Positions 1 to 9,441 of a stretch of 64,000 bases of DNA are shown here, piece after piece. Positions within the stretch are counted from its first letter, which is position 1, and each line of letters opens with the position of its first letter. The notes beneath the pieces are model-generated. The model made no database searches, had not been told where the DNA came from, and was given only the letters and a program-made list of their open reading frames with translations. The DNA comes from Pseudomonas sp. H3(2019) (lineage in GTDB: Bacteria; Pseudomonadota; Gammaproteobacteria; Pseudomonadales; Pseudomonadaceae), in contig NZ_VMSG01000013.1 in assembly GCF_007713465.1 (NCBI RefSeq), positions 1 through 64,000 of the forward strand, read 5' to 3'. Made by a program: the position numbers and the translations under genes.

Positions 1-32
1 ATTTTGATTTCTTGCGGCCAAAGGTCAAGCGA

Positions 33-77
33 GAAGGCTTAACTGATCGGCATTAAGCCTTCGGGCTCCGTTTTTTT
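33..77 (+). terminator. Rho-independent terminator-like hairpin
   Basis: GAAGGCTTAA at 33-42 pairs perfectly with TTAAGCCTTC at 53-62, and a competing AGCC-TTCG-GGCT stem lies at 56-67. A run of seven T follows at 71-77. It would end a plus-strand transcript that begins before the window. Confidence 0.55.
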
Positions 78-260
78 CGTCTGCCGAATCTGTCGGCGGG
101 CGGTTGAACCCTGCCGAAAACCCGGTCGGCTCGACGCGTTTCTGTGCCATGCAGCCGCTACGGTTTGCCTGGGGTATTCAGCAATTTGATGGTCGTGGGT
201 GTAGGAAAATCCTTCGCTACACTGCGAGCATCCTCCCCCGGAACAACAAGGCAACTCCCT

Positions 261-1076
261 ATGCAAAATCGCATGATGATTACTGGTGCCGGGTCCGGCC
301 TGGGTCGCGAAATCGCTCTGCGTTGGGCTCGAGAAGGTTGGCAGTTGGCCTTGTCCGATGTCAGCGAGTCGGGCTTGCAAGAAACCCTGAAACAGGTCCG
401 CGAGGCGGGTGGTGACGGTTTCATTCAGCGTTGCGATGTGCGCGACTACAGCCAGTTGACCGCCTTCGCACAAGCCTGTGAACAGAAGCTGGGTGGCATC
501 GACGTGATCGTCAATAATGCCGGCGTGGCCTCTGGCGGCTTCTTCAGCGAGCTGTCGCTGGAAGACTGGGATTGGCAGATTGCGATCAACCTGATGGGCG
601 TGGTCAAAGGCTGCAAGGCCTTCCTGCCGCTGCTGGAAAAAAGCAAAGGCAAGATCATCAACATCGCCTCGATGGCGGCGTTGATGCAGGGGCCAGCCAT
701 GAGCAACTACAACGTGGCCAAGGCCGGTGTGGTGGCGCTGTCCGAGAGCCTGCTGATTGAACTGGCACATCAGGAAATCGCTGTGCATGTGGTCTGCCCG
801 TCGTTCTTCCAGACCAACCTGCTGGACTCCTTCCGTGGCCCGACCCCGGCCATGAAAGCCCAGGTCGGCAAGTTGCTCGAAAGTTCACCGATTACCGCCA
901 GCGATATCGCTGACTACATCTATCAGCATGTTGCCGCAGGCGAGTTCATGATTCTGCCCCATGAGCAGGGCCGTATGGCCTGGGCGCTCAAACAGAAGAA
1001 TCCGCAACTGCTCTACAACGAAATGACCGTGATGGCCGACAAGATGCGCGCCAAGGCCAGGCAAAGCGCCAGCTGA
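261..1076 (+). CDS. SDR family NAD(P)-dependent oxidoreductase
   Basis: This is a 271-residue classical short-chain dehydrogenase. The nucleotide-binding motif TGAGSGLG is at residues 8-15, the NNAG motif follows strand 4, and the active site has Tyr150 and Lys154 in YNVAK with a Ser in INIASM upstream. The frame is open upstream to 144, but the ATG at 261 places the Rossmann glycine motif eight residues from the N-terminus, as is usual, so it is preferred. The substrate cannot be read from the sequence. The gene is followed by a ynfA-like gene on the same strand after 64 bases. It is probably cytoplasmic and appears intact. Confidence 0.9.
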   Translation: MQNRMMITGAGSGLGREIALRWAREGWQLALSDVSESGLQETLKQVREAGGDGFIQRCDVRDYSQLTAFAQACEQKLGGIDVIVNNAGVASGGFFSELSLEDWDWQIAINLMGVVKGCKAFLPLLEKSKGKIINIASMAALMQGPAMSNYNVAKAGVVALSESLLIELAHQEIAVHVVCPSFFQTNLLDSFRGPTPAMKAQVGKLLESSPITASDIADYIYQHVAAGEFMILPHEQGRMAWALKQKNPQLLYNEMTVMADKMRAKARQSAS

Positions 1077-1140
1077 GCTTGCGAGTATCGGGCTGCGTCG
1101 TTAGGGTTGCCGCTTGTGGCCGCCCTGACGAGATGTGTGC

Positions 1141-1473
1141 ATGCTCAATTACCTGTGGTTTTTCCTCGCGGCGCTGTTCGAAATCGCCGGTTGTTTTGCT
1201 TTCTGGATGTGGTTGCGGCAGGGCAAAAGCGCCTGGTGGGTCGTGCCGGCGCTGCTCAGTTTGACGCTGTTCGCCATTGTGCTGACCAAAGTCGAATCGA
1301 CCTACGCAGGCCGCGCTTATGCAGCCTACGGCGGCATTTACATCATTGCGTCCATCGGCTGGCTCGGCGTGGTCGAACGGATTCGACCGCTGGGCTCGGA
1401 CTGGCTGGGCGTTGCGCTGTGCGTGTTAGGCGCGAGTATCATTCTGTTTGGCCCACGCTTCACTACGCCTTGA
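1141..1473 (+). CDS. YnfA family small membrane protein
   Basis: This is a 110-residue, very hydrophobic protein with four predicted membrane helices, the size and layout of the YnfA/UPF0060 family (SMR-like fold). Family features seen are the N-terminal [12 protein letters not shown] segment, the central [18 protein letters not shown] segment and a C-terminal [10 protein letters not shown]. The ATG at 1141 is chosen over the in-frame GTG at 1135 because it starts directly before the first helix. The family is often called a putative transporter, but its function is not settled. It could be co-transcribed with the SDR upstream. Confidence 0.9.
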   Translation: MLNYLWFFLAALFEIAGCFAFWMWLRQGKSAWWVVPALLSLTLFAIVLTKVESTYAGRAYAAYGGIYIIASIGWLGVVERIRPLGSDWLGVALCVLGASIILFGPRFTTP

Positions 1474-1614
1474 GTCATTGGCGTTGCACTGAAAGGAAAG
1501 TCTGTAAGAGGAGTCGTTTTGCCGCGTAGGGGGGGACTGTTTTGCCGCTGGTGCATTGTAGACCCGGCGTCAGCCGTTCATCTTCAAGGCCCGGTAACCT
1601 CAAGGACTAGAGCC

Positions 1615-1800
1615 ATGCTCGTACTCAGCCGCGTTGTGGGCGAAATGATCTCCATCGGCGACAACATCTCTGTGCGTATCCTCGCCGTGAACGGAAGCAA
1701 CATTCGGTTCGGCGTCGAAGCCCCGCAAAACATCAATGTGCATCGCGCCGAAGTTTATAAGCGCATTCAGGCCAAGCGGGTACACGGCAAACGCAGCTGA
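1615..1800 (+). CDS. csrA: CsrA/RsmA family RNA-binding regulator (divergent paralogue)
   Basis: A 61-residue CsrA-family protein, a homodimeric post-transcriptional regulator that binds GGA motifs in mRNA leaders. The fold markers are present: MLVLSR at the N-terminus (Leu4, Arg6 of the RNA-binding strand), IGDNISVRIL, and NVHRAEVYKRI with Arg44, the key RNA-binding residue of the family. The C-terminal tail is short and basic (KRVHGKRS), unlike the acidic or proline-containing tails of RsmA and RsmE as I recall them. It is therefore probably an additional paralogue. The ribosome binding site AAGGA at about 1601-1605 contains a GGA, so autoregulation is possible. Confidence 0.92.
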   Translation: MLVLSRVVGEMISIGDNISVRILAVNGSNIRFGVEAPQNINVHRAEVYKRIQAKRVHGKRS

Positions 1801-1821
1801 AGCCCTCGGTCAAATGGCTGC

Positions 1822-2049
1822 TCAGTCGAACAGGTGCTTGGGCACATCGTGCTTGAGCATCAGTTGGCATTGCTGGCTTTCAGGATCGAACACAATCAGC
1901 GCCTGACCTTTGCTCAACGCATGGCGGACCCGCAACACGCGGGTTTCCAGCGGGGTTTCGTCGCCATTGTCGGTACCGTCTCGGGTGACGAAGTCTTCGA
2001 TCAGGCGGGTCAGGGTGTCGACTTCAAGTTGGTCGTGGGGAATCAGCAT
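1822..2049 (-). CDS. YheU family protein (UPF0270)
   Basis: A 75-residue protein of the YheU/UPF0270 family, recognised from the N-terminal MLIPHDQLEVDTLTRLIEDF and the following RDGTDNGD segment, which match the E. coli YheU pattern (MLIP..L...TL..LIE.FV.REGTDYG). It has no signal peptide or membrane segment and is acidic and probably cytoplasmic. The family has no established biochemical role. It lies 79 bases downstream of mnmC on the same strand and could be transcribed with it. It is convergent with csrA, the two stop codons being about 20 bases apart. Confidence 0.9.
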   Translation of the reverse strand: MLIPHDQLEVDTLTRLIEDFVTRDGTDNGDETPLETRVLRVRHALSKGQALIVFDPESQQCQLMLKHDVPKHLFD

Positions 2050-2128
2050 TAGGCACCTCGGGTCATCAATCCGGCGATCCTACGGCGCTTCACGCCGCAG
2101 GACCAGCCTGCTCGCCTTGATCCGATCA

Positions 2129-4123
2129 TCACGAACCGCGAATCAGCTTACGCAAGGCAAACCGGTTCGGATGGCAGGCCTCGGCGACGCTTCTGGGCAG
2201 CGGCAACGGTTCGTTGTCCAGCCACGCCGCCAGCAACTCGCCGGACAGCGGTGCGGTGATCAATCCGCGTGAACCGTGCCCGCTGTTGACGTACAACCCG
2301 TCGAGCCATGGACACGCGATGTTTGGCACTTGCCGAGCGTCTTTGCCCAGTGCGGCGTAGGCCCGGGCGAAGGCCTGGCTGTCAGCCAATGGGCCGACGA
2401 TCGGCAGATAATCGGGGCTGGTGCAGCGGAACGCGGCGCGACCTTGTAGCTGTTCCGGGTCCAGCTGTCTGGCGTGCAGACGAGTGACCAGGTCGCTGGA
2501 TATCTCCTTGAGCAGCTCCAGGTTGCCGAGGTGTTCGGCGGTGGTCGGAGTCAGGTCGTCGCTCTTGAAATCGAAGCTGGCGCCCAGGGTGTGTTCACCC
2601 AGGCGTGCGGGAGCGACGTAACCTTCAGCGCAGACCACCGTCGCCAGACACTGGCTCTCAGCGGTTTGCGCCAATCGGGTGATTTGCCCGCGAATGCGTT
2701 TGAGCGGCAGCTCGGCACTGTGCGCGAAGCGTTTGATTTCCGCCGCGCCGGCCAGTACCACCACGGGCGCGCTGGCGAGCAGGGTTTCGCCGTCCCAGGC
2801 TTGCCACTGATCATCGACCTTGCGCAGTTCCAGCACATCGCGGTGCGTCAGCAGTTGGACATTGGGGAACGATGCTTGCCATTGGCACAGGGCCGGCGGA
2901 TGAACCCAGCCACCCTCTGGATAGAACAGCCCGCCATGGGCCAGTTCGATTCCGGCCTGGGCCTGCGCGTGCGGCTGGTCCAGCAGGTGCAACAGATCGG
3001 CGGGGAAGGCCGCCGCCAGTTGCGCCTGACGCTCGGCTTCCTTGGCATTGAATGCCAGTTGCAGCACCCCGCAATCGTCCCAATCGACGCCACGCTGCAA
3101 GTGTTCAAGCAAGCGCCGGGTGTGGCCGAAACCGCTGACGATCAATTGCGAAAGTGCGGTGCCGTGGGCCGAGAGTTTCAGGTACAGCACGCCTTGCGGG
3201 TTACCCGAGGCTTCTTGCGCCAGGTCGGCATGCCGTTCCAGCAGGCTGACCTGCCAACCGCGCGCGGCGAGGCTGGCGGCGCTGGCGCAACCGGCTAGCC
3301 CGGCGCCGATCACCAGCGCACGACGTTCGCCGCTCACCTGATTCGGGCGAGCAAACCAGGGTTTGGTGGTTGCCGGGGCCGGTGTTTCTTCAGGCCAGCC
3401 AACGAACGTCCCGCGCAGGATTTCCCATTTGTGGCCGATGCCCGGTGTGCGGCGCATTTTGAAACCCGCCGCATTGAGCAGACGGCGCACCCAGCCGGTG
3501 CTGGTGAAGGTGCTGATGGTCGAACCGGGCGCCGACAGACGCGCCAGTTCGGCAAACAGTTCGGCGGTCCACATGTCGGGGTTTTTTGCCGGAGCGAAAC
3601 CGTCGAGAAACCAGGCGTCGATCTGCGCGTCCAGCTGTGGCAGTTGTTCCAGCACGTCACCGATCAACAGCGTCAGGGTTACGCGGCCATTGTCCAGCAC
3701 CAGCCGCTGAAAGCCCTGGTGGATGGCGACGTACTGCGCCAACAACTGATCGGCAAACGGTTTGAGGTCGGGCCAGAGTGTCAGGGCCCGTTGCATATCT
3801 GCCGGGCTCAGCGGGTATTTCTCGACGCTGATGAAATGCAGCCGTGCGCCAGCCACAGCCTGTTGCTCGAACAACTGCCAGGCGCAGAGAAAATTCAGTC
3901 CGGTGCCGAATCCGGTCTCGCCAATCACCAGCCTTCCGCCCGCCGGCAGCTCGGCAAATCGTTCGTTCAGGCGGTTTTGCTCGATGAACACGTAACGGGT
4001 TTCATCAAGGCCCGACTGGTCGGAGAAATACACGTCGTCAAACACCCGCGAGCGCGGGCGACCTTGGTCGTCCCAGTCGAGCTGGGGATGCGGTACGGGG
4101 TTCGGCAGTATTTCAGGATTCAT
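2129..4123 (-). CDS. mnmC: Bifunctional tRNA mnm5s2U34 methyltransferase / cmnm5U34 oxidoreductase MnmC
   Basis: A 664-residue two-domain enzyme that finishes the mnm5s2U modification of wobble U34 in tRNAs. The N-terminal SAM-dependent methyltransferase (MnmC2) has the binding motif GETGFGTGLNFL at residues 68-79 and a WFLDGFAPAKNPDMW segment. The C-terminal FAD-dependent oxidoreductase (MnmC1, from about residue 265) opens with VIGAGLAGCASAASLAARG and ends with GSRGLITAPLSGE. Length and domain order match full-length gammaproteobacterial MnmC. The start at MNPEILPNP fits the family. The gene is on the minus strand, with a divergent polyphosphate kinase gene after a 139-base gap. Confidence 0.95.
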   Translation of the reverse strand: MNPEILPNPVPHPQLDWDDQGRPRSRVFDDVYFSDQSGLDETRYVFIEQNRLNERFAELPAGGRLVIGETGFGTGLNFLCAWQLFEQQAVAGARLHFISVEKYPLSPADMQRALTLWPDLKPFADQLLAQYVAIHQGFQRLVLDNGRVTLTLLIGDVLEQLPQLDAQIDAWFLDGFAPAKNPDMWTAELFAELARLSAPGSTISTFTSTGWVRRLLNAAGFKMRRTPGIGHKWEILRGTFVGWPEETPAPATTKPWFARPNQVSGERRALVIGAGLAGCASAASLAARGWQVSLLERHADLAQEASGNPQGVLYLKLSAHGTALSQLIVSGFGHTRRLLEHLQRGVDWDDCGVLQLAFNAKEAERQAQLAAAFPADLLHLLDQPHAQAQAGIELAHGGLFYPEGGWVHPPALCQWQASFPNVQLLTHRDVLELRKVDDQWQAWDGETLLASAPVVVLAGAAEIKRFAHSAELPLKRIRGQITRLAQTAESQCLATVVCAEGYVAPARLGEHTLGASFDFKSDDLTPTTAEHLGNLELLKEISSDLVTRLHARQLDPEQLQGRAAFRCTSPDYLPIVGPLADSQAFARAYAALGKDARQVPNIACPWLDGLYVNSGHGSRGLITAPLSGELLAAWLDNEPLPLPRSVAEACHPNRFALRKLIRGS

Positions 4124-4262
4124 GGTCGGCTCAAGCGAGGCAAGGCGACCATTCTAGCCGATCGCGACAAAGCCGATTGATCCATGGCAACCCGAATGGC
4201 ATTGCACAGACAAGTGCTCGATCAATCCGCTAGTCTTGCTCAATCCGGGAAGGGAGCTGCTC

Positions 4263-5786
4263 ATGTTCGAATCTGCCGAAATCGGTCATGCGATTGATAA
4301 AGAAACCTACGAAGCTGAAGTGCCGGCGTTGCGTGAGGCTTTGCTTGAGGCCCAGTTTGACCTCCAGCAGCAGGGCCGTTTTCCGGTGATCGTGCTGATC
4401 AACGGGATTGAAGGCGCGGGCAAGGGCGAGACGGTCAAGTTGCTCAATGAGTGGATGGACCCACGACTGATCGAGGTCCGCACTTTCGATCAGCAAACCG
4501 ATGAAGAGCTGGCGCGACCACCGGCCTGGCGCTATTGGCGGATGCTCCCGGCCAAGGGGCGGATGGGGGTGTTTTTTGGCAACTGGTACAGCCAGATGCT
4601 GCAAGGGCGGGTCCATGGTTTGTTCAAGGATGCGGTGCTGGACCAGGCGATCAACCAGACCGAGCGCCTGGAGAAAATGCTCTGCGATGAAGGCGCGCTG
4701 ATCTTCAAATTCTGGTTTCATCTGTCCAAGCAACAAATGAAAGCGCGCCTCAAGTCCTTGCAGGACGACCCGTTGCACAGCTGGCGCATCAGCCCGCTGG
4801 ACTGGCAGCAATCGCAGACCTACGACAAGTTCGTGAAATACGGTGAGCGGGTGATTCGCCGCACCAGCCGCGACTACGCACCCTGGCATGTGATCGAAGG
4901 TGTGGATGCCCATTACCGCAGTCTGACTGTGGGCAAGATCCTGCTCGACGGTCTGCAAAATGCCCTCAAGCGCCCCAAGATCAACCCGGACAAAGTCAGC
5001 GCCGCGCCGCTGTCGGCCAGTGTCGATCACTTGAGTTTGCTCGGTAGTCTGGACATGAGCCAGCGACTGGAGAAGAGCGATTACGAGGAGCAACTGATTA
5101 CCGAGCAGGCACGCTTATCCGGCCTGATGCGTGACAAACGCATGCGCCGACACGCACTGATCGCGGTATTCGAGGGCAATGACGCCGCGGGCAAGGGCGG
5201 GGCGATTCGTCGTGTGGCCGCCGCACTCGACCCGCGCCAGTACAGCATCGTGCCGATTGCCGCGCCGACGGAGGACGAGCGCGCCCAGCCGTATTTGTGG
5301 CGCTTCTGGCGACAGATCCCGGCGCGGGGAAAGTTCACTGTCTTCGACCGTTCCTGGTATGGCCGGGTGCTGGTGGAGCGCGTCGAGGGCTTTTGCAGCC
5401 AGGCCGACTGGTTACGCGCCTATAGCGAAATCAACGACTTCGAAGAACAGATCAGCGCCTCCGGGGTAATCGTCGTGAAGTTCTGGCTGGCCATCGACAA
5501 ACAGACCCAGCTGGAGCGTTTTCAGGAGCGCGAAGCCATTCCTTTCAAACGCTTCAAGATCACTGAAGACGACTGGCGTAACCGCGAGAAGTGGGATGAG
5601 TACCGGACGGCTGTCGGCGATATGGTCGACCGCACCAGCACCGAGGTTTCGCCCTGGACCCTGGTGGAAGCCAACGACAAGCGCTGGGCCCGGGTCAAAG
5701 TACTGCGCACCCTCAACCGCGCGCTGGAAGAGGCCTTCGAGAAATCCGACAAGGACGAGAAGAAGCTGAAGAAGGACAAGAAGTAG
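4263..5786 (+). CDS. pap: Polyphosphate:AMP phosphotransferase (tandem PPK2)
   Basis: A 507-residue cytoplasmic protein made of two fused PPK2 domains. Each has a P-loop, GIEGAGKGE near residue 52 and GNDAAGKGG near residue 305, followed by a lid motif of the WRYWRMLPAKG / WRFWRQIPARG type. Tandem-domain PPK2 proteins of this length phosphorylate AMP to ADP with polyphosphate as donor. The ATG at 4263 follows a GGGAAGGGAGC ribosome binding site; an upstream TTG at 4236 is in frame but lacks one. The C-terminal tail is lysine-rich. The gene stands alone. Confidence 0.92.
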   Translation: MFESAEIGHAIDKETYEAEVPALREALLEAQFDLQQQGRFPVIVLINGIEGAGKGETVKLLNEWMDPRLIEVRTFDQQTDEELARPPAWRYWRMLPAKGRMGVFFGNWYSQMLQGRVHGLFKDAVLDQAINQTERLEKMLCDEGALIFKFWFHLSKQQMKARLKSLQDDPLHSWRISPLDWQQSQTYDKFVKYGERVIRRTSRDYAPWHVIEGVDAHYRSLTVGKILLDGLQNALKRPKINPDKVSAAPLSASVDHLSLLGSLDMSQRLEKSDYEEQLITEQARLSGLMRDKRMRRHALIAVFEGNDAAGKGGAIRRVAAALDPRQYSIVPIAAPTEDERAQPYLWRFWRQIPARGKFTVFDRSWYGRVLVERVEGFCSQADWLRAYSEINDFEEQISASGVIVVKFWLAIDKQTQLERFQEREAIPFKRFKITEDDWRNREKWDEYRTAVGDMVDRTSTEVSPWTLVEANDKRWARVKVLRTLNRALEEAFEKSDKDEKKLKKDKK

Positions 5787-6007
5787 CCCGATGGGTTTGC
5801 ATACGCGGGGTGAATGATTGTCGCGGTCGGCCGGCAGCTGGCAGGGGCGATGTCGTGGGCACGCGTGGCTAACTGATCAACGGTAAACGTCAACTTCTCG
5901 GTGCGACCGATACAGTCTCATTTACGGCTTGTCGCCAACAGTCCCTGTGTGATGCCTCGCCGGCAGCCTAGAATGGCTTTTCTCGCCGCCAGCCTTTTGG
6001 GGTTTCC

Positions 6008-6970
6008 ATGCATATATCGTCCGGTCGCTGGGTTTATGGTCTGTTCCTCGCTTTGCTGACCGCGTTTTTGTGGGGAGTCCTGCCGATCAAGCTCAAGCAA
6101 GTGCTGCTGGTGATGGACCCGGTCACGGTGACCTGGTTTCGGCTGATAGTGTCCGGCAGCTTTCTGTTCCTTTATCTGGCGGCGACCAAGCGTCTGCCGA
6201 GCCGACGGGGGCTCGGGCCCAAAGGTGGCTGGCTGGTGCTGATGGCGGTGCTCGGGCTGGTGGGCAACTACGTGTTGTACCTGATGGGCCTGAACCTGTT
6301 GAGCCCGGGTACTGCGCAACTGGTCGTGCAGATGGGGCCGATCCTGTTGCTGATCGCCAGTCTGTTTGTATTCAAGGAGCGTTTCAGCGTGGGGCAGGGG
6401 ATTGGCCTGCTGGTGCTGTTGTTGGGCTTCGGTTTGTTTTTCAATCAGCGGCTGAGCGAGTTGCTGACGTCTTTGAGTGATTACACCGCAGGCGTGTTGC
6501 TGGTACTGGCAGCGTCGACCGTCTGGACCTTCTATGCGCTGGGCCAGAAACAACTGCTGACGGTGTGGAGTTCGTTGCAGGTGATGATGGTGATCTACCT
6601 GTTTTGTGCCTTGTTGCTGACGCCGTGGGTGCATCCGCTGGAAGCCTTGCAACTGAGCCCGCTGCAAGGCTGGTTGCTGCTTGGATGCTGCCTGAACACG
6701 CTGATCGCTTACGGTGCTTTTGCCGAGGCGCTGGCCCATTGGGAGGCGTCGAGGGTCAGTGCGACGCTCGCCATCACACCGTTGGTGACCTTCGCGGCCG
6801 TGGCGCTGGCCGCCTGGTTATGGCCCGATTATGTACAGGCCGAACAGATCAACAGTCTGGCCTATGGCGGTGCAGTGCTGGTGGTGCTGGGGTCGGCACT
6901 GGTCGCGTTGGGGCCATCGCTGATCGCCGGGCTCAAGGCCCGACGGATGCGGGCAGCGGTCAGCCGATGA
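6008..6970 (+). CDS. DMT superfamily EamA-type exporter
   Basis: A 320-residue inner-membrane protein with about ten hydrophobic helices arranged as two EamA repeats. The first begins at FLWGVLPIKLKQVL and the second near the VLLVLAASTVWTFYALGQKQLL segment around residue 165. This is the usual size for drug/metabolite transporters that export amino acids or other small metabolites. The substrate cannot be assigned. It is monocistronic: 221 bases from the gene upstream and convergent with fumC, from which a strong hairpin separates it. Confidence 0.88.
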   Translation: MHISSGRWVYGLFLALLTAFLWGVLPIKLKQVLLVMDPVTVTWFRLIVSGSFLFLYLAATKRLPSRRGLGPKGGWLVLMAVLGLVGNYVLYLMGLNLLSPGTAQLVVQMGPILLLIASLFVFKERFSVGQGIGLLVLLLGFGLFFNQRLSELLTSLSDYTAGVLLVLAASTVWTFYALGQKQLLTVWSSLQVMMVIYLFCALLLTPWVHPLEALQLSPLQGWLLLGCCLNTLIAYGAFAEALAHWEASRVSATLAITPLVTFAAVALAAWLWPDYVQAEQINSLAYGGAVLVVLGSALVALGPSLIAGLKARRMRAAVSR

Positions 6971-6972
6971 AA

Positions 6973-7004
6973 GATCGTTCCCACGCTCCCGCGTGGGAAC
7001 GATC
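6973..7004. repeat. REP-type palindrome / bidirectional terminator
   Basis: GATCGTTCCCACGC at 6973-6986 and its exact complement at 6991-7004 flank a four-base loop. It sits between the convergent DMT exporter gene and fumC, twelve bases from the fumC stop. It shares the TTCCCACGC core with the REP doublet at 63901-64000. Confidence 0.8.
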
Positions 7005-7016
7005 AATATCAGGCGA

Positions 7017-8411
7017 TCAGCCCTTGCTGCCGGCCTCCAGCATATTCTCCGGCCGCACCCAGGCATCGAACTGCTCATCCGTCAGATACCCCAACTGCAA
7101 CGCCGCCTCACGCAGGGTCAGCCCTTCGGCATAGGCTTTCTTGGCAATCTCGGCGGATTTATCGTAGCCGATGTGCGGGTTCAGTGCCGTCACCAGCATC
7201 AAGCCGCGTTCCAGGTGAGCGGCCATCTGCTCGGCATCCGGTTCAAGGCCCGCAATGCAATGCTGCTGGAAGTTACTGCAACCATCGCCAAGCAAGCGGA
7301 TCGATTGCAGCAGGTTGTGAATGATCACCGGCTTGAACACGTTCAGTTGCAGGTGACCCTGGCTGGCGGCGAAACCGATCGCCACGTCGTTGCCCAGCAC
7401 CTGGCAGGCGAGCATCGACAGCGCTTCGCACTGAGTCGGGTTGACCTTGCCGGGCATGATCGAACTGCCGGGCTCGTTGGCGGGCAGCTTGACCTCGGCG
7501 AAACCGGCCCGCGGCCCGGAGCCCAGCAAACGCAAGTCATTGGCGATTTTCATCAGGGTCACGGCAAGGGTTTTCAGCGCGCCTGACAGCGTGGTCAACG
7601 GTTCATGCCCGGCCAGCGCGGCAAACTTGTTCGGTGCAGTGATAAACGGCAGGCCGGAAAGGGCCGCCAGCTCGGAGGCAATCGCTTCGCCAAAGCCATG
7701 GGGCGAGTTGAGGCCGGTCCCGACCGCAGTACCGCCCTGAGCCAGCTCGCAGACGGCCGGCAAGGCGCTGCGGATCGCATGTTCGGCGTAATCGAGTTGC
7801 GCGATGAACGCCGAAAGCTCCTGGCCGAAGGTGATCGGCGTGGCATCCATCAAGTGCGTACGACCGGTCTTCACCAGTTTCATGTGCCGTGCAGCCTGCT
7901 CGGCCAGACCTGCGGAGAGTTCAGCGATGGCCGGCAACAGATGCTGTTGTACGGCCTGCACCGTGGCGATATGCATGGCGGTGGGAAAGCTGTCGTTGGA
8001 GCTTTGCGAGCGATTGACGTGGTCGTTGGGGTGCACCGGAACCTTGCCGCCACGGGGGTTGCCGGCCAGTTCATTGGCGCGGCCGGCGATCACTTCGTTG
8101 ACGTTCATGTTGCTTTGGGTGCCACTGCCGGTCTGCCAGACCACCAGCGGAAACTGGTCGTCATGCTGACCGTCGAGCACTTCGTCGGCGGCCTGTTCGA
8201 TCAGCCGGGCGATGTCGGCCGGCAGATCGCCGTTGCGACTGTTGACCCGTGCCGCGGCTTTCTTGATCAGGGTCAAGGCATGCAGTACGGCCAGCGGCAT
8301 GCGTTCGTTGCCGATGGCAAAATTAATCAGCGAGCGCTGTGTCTGAGCGCCCCAGTAGGCTTCATCCGGGACTTCTACTTGGCCAAGGCTGTCGGTTTCG
8401 ATACGGCTCAT
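7017..8411 (-). CDS. fumC: Class II fumarate hydratase FumC
   Basis: A 464-residue iron-independent fumarase that interconverts fumarate and malate in the TCA cycle. The fumarase/aspartase superfamily signature [11 protein letters not shown] is present around residue 318, as are [29 protein letters not shown] and [14 protein letters not shown]. Length matches FumC. It is not an aspartase, argininosuccinate lyase or adenylosuccinate lyase: the N-terminal [11 protein letters not shown] and [12 protein letters not shown] segments are FumC-like. It is monocistronic and convergent with the DMT exporter gene. Pseudomonads commonly carry more than one fumarase gene, often with superoxide or iron control for one copy, but no operator is visible here. 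Confidence 0.94.
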   Translation of the reverse strand: MSRIETDSLGQVEVPDEAYWGAQTQRSLINFAIGNERMPLAVLHALTLIKKAAARVNSRNGDLPADIARLIEQAADEVLDGQHDDQFPLVVWQTGSGTQSNMNVNEVIAGRANELAGNPRGGKVPVHPNDHVNRSQSSNDSFPTAMHIATVQAVQQHLLPAIAELSAGLAEQAARHMKLVKTGRTHLMDATPITFGQELSAFIAQLDYAEHAIRSALPAVCELAQGGTAVGTGLNSPHGFGEAIASELAALSGLPFITAPNKFAALAGHEPLTTLSGALKTLAVTLMKIANDLRLLGSGPRAGFAEVKLPANEPGSSIMPGKVNPTQCEALSMLACQVLGNDVAIGFAASQGHLQLNVFKPVIIHNLLQSIRLLGDGCSNFQQHCIAGLEPDAEQMAAHLERGLMLVTALNPHIGYDKSAEIAKKAYAEGLTLREAALQLGYLTDEQFDAWVRPENMLEAGSKG

Positions 8412-8603
8412 CGGTTACGTTCCTGTAGGTCTGATAGCGCAGTTTAGGCCGTGATTGGCGCTTGGGGTTCCATCAGTCGTTTTTTTAACCGTTCGGTCCT
8501 GAAAATCAGGCCTGGCAAGGGGGAGGGGTTGAGCGCATGAGTTTTTTAGGCGCAGAATGGCCCCCCTTGGGGTTTTACCTCGCCTGCTAGAAAAGGAAAC
8601 TCG

Positions 8604-9128
8604 ATGACTCGTCTTCGTGCCATTTGTACCGCGGTTGCTCTGGTCTGTGCCAGCGGCCAGGTTTTCGCCGATACCGCCAGCCACAACGCCAGTGCAGAAG
8701 CTTTCCTGACCCTGGCGCATGCTGACAAACTGGGCACACCGGTGTACATGCAAGTGCAGCAAATGTTCGCCCAGCGCTTTGAGCAAACCAAAGCACCGGA
8801 ATCGAAAAAAGCCTTGCTGGAAACCTACCAGGCCAAGGCCAACGCCGCTCTGGATCAGGCCATTGGCTGGAACAAACTGAAGCCGGACATGGTCAAGCTC
8901 TACACCACCAACTTCAGCGAATCCGAGCTCAAGGACCTGGTCGCGTTCTACCAGTCGCCACTGGGCAAGAAAGTCCTGGAAAAAATGCCTCAGCTGACTC
9001 AGCAATCGGCCCAGATGACTCAAGCCAAGCTGGAAAGCGCGGTACCTGTGGTCAACAAGCTGCTGGCTGACATGACTGCCGAGCTGACGCCGAAAGACGC
9101 CGCTGCTCCAGCCAAGAAAAAGCCTTGA
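8604..9128 (+). CDS. DUF2059 domain-containing secreted protein
   Basis: A 174-residue protein with a clear Sec signal peptide: basic MTRLR, a hydrophobic core, and a likely cut after VFA near residue 23. The mature part is helical and charged and carries the DUF2059 core, seen in NFSESELKDLVAFYQSPLGKK, followed by KMPQLTQQSAQM. It ends in a lysine-rich AKKKP tail. A periplasmic location is inferred; no function is established for the family. A strong ribosome binding site (AAAAGGAAA) precedes the ATG. A bolA-family gene follows 13 bases after the stop, so the two are probably co-transcribed. Confidence 0.88.
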   Translation: MTRLRAICTAVALVCASGQVFADTASHNASAEAFLTLAHADKLGTPVYMQVQQMFAQRFEQTKAPESKKALLETYQAKANAALDQAIGWNKLKPDMVKLYTTNFSESELKDLVAFYQSPLGKKVLEKMPQLTQQSAQMTQAKLESAVPVVNKLLADMTAELTPKDAAAPAKKKP

Positions 9129-9141
9129 GCGGAGCCCCGCA

Positions 9142-9441
9142 ATGACCATGCAACAACGTATTGAATCGGCACTGAACGCGTTGCAACCTGTACATCTGGA
9201 GGTGCTGGACGAAAGTCATATGCACAGCCGTGGGCTGCAAACTCACTTCAAGGCCGTGGTGGTCAGCGAGCAATTTGCCGGGCTCAACAGCGTCAAGCGT
9301 CACCAGAAGGTCTACGCCACGCTGGGTGACCTGATGGGCGAATTCCATGCGTTGGCGCTGCATACCTATACGCCTGAGGAATGGGCAAAGACCGGCGCGG
9401 CACCTGCCTCGCCGACCTGTGCTGGCGGCAGTAAGCATTAG
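9142..9441 (+). CDS. BolA family protein
   Basis: A 99-residue BolA-like protein. The family signature is the HFKAVVVSEQFAGLNSVKRHQKVY stretch (residues 35-58; H35, the VSE..G...V.RH core), followed by LGDLMGEFHALALHTYTPEEW. BolA proteins act with monothiol glutaredoxins in Fe-S cluster handling or as morphology and stress regulators. This one is longer at the C-terminus than minimal homologues and ends CAGGSKH. Its TAG stop codon lies inside the terminal inverted repeat of the adjacent mobile-like element, so the last residues may have changed when that element inserted. Confidence 0.9.
   Translation: MTMQQRIESALNALQPVHLEVLDESHMHSRGLQTHFKAVVVSEQFAGLNSVKRHQKVYATLGDLMGEFHALALHTYTPEEWAKTGAAPASPTCAGGSKH

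Noticed and set aside
39-788. A 249-codon minus-strand open frame over the first SDR gene
   Set aside because: It lies opposite a clear SDR with all family motifs and has low-complexity composition typical of a GC-rich shadow frame.
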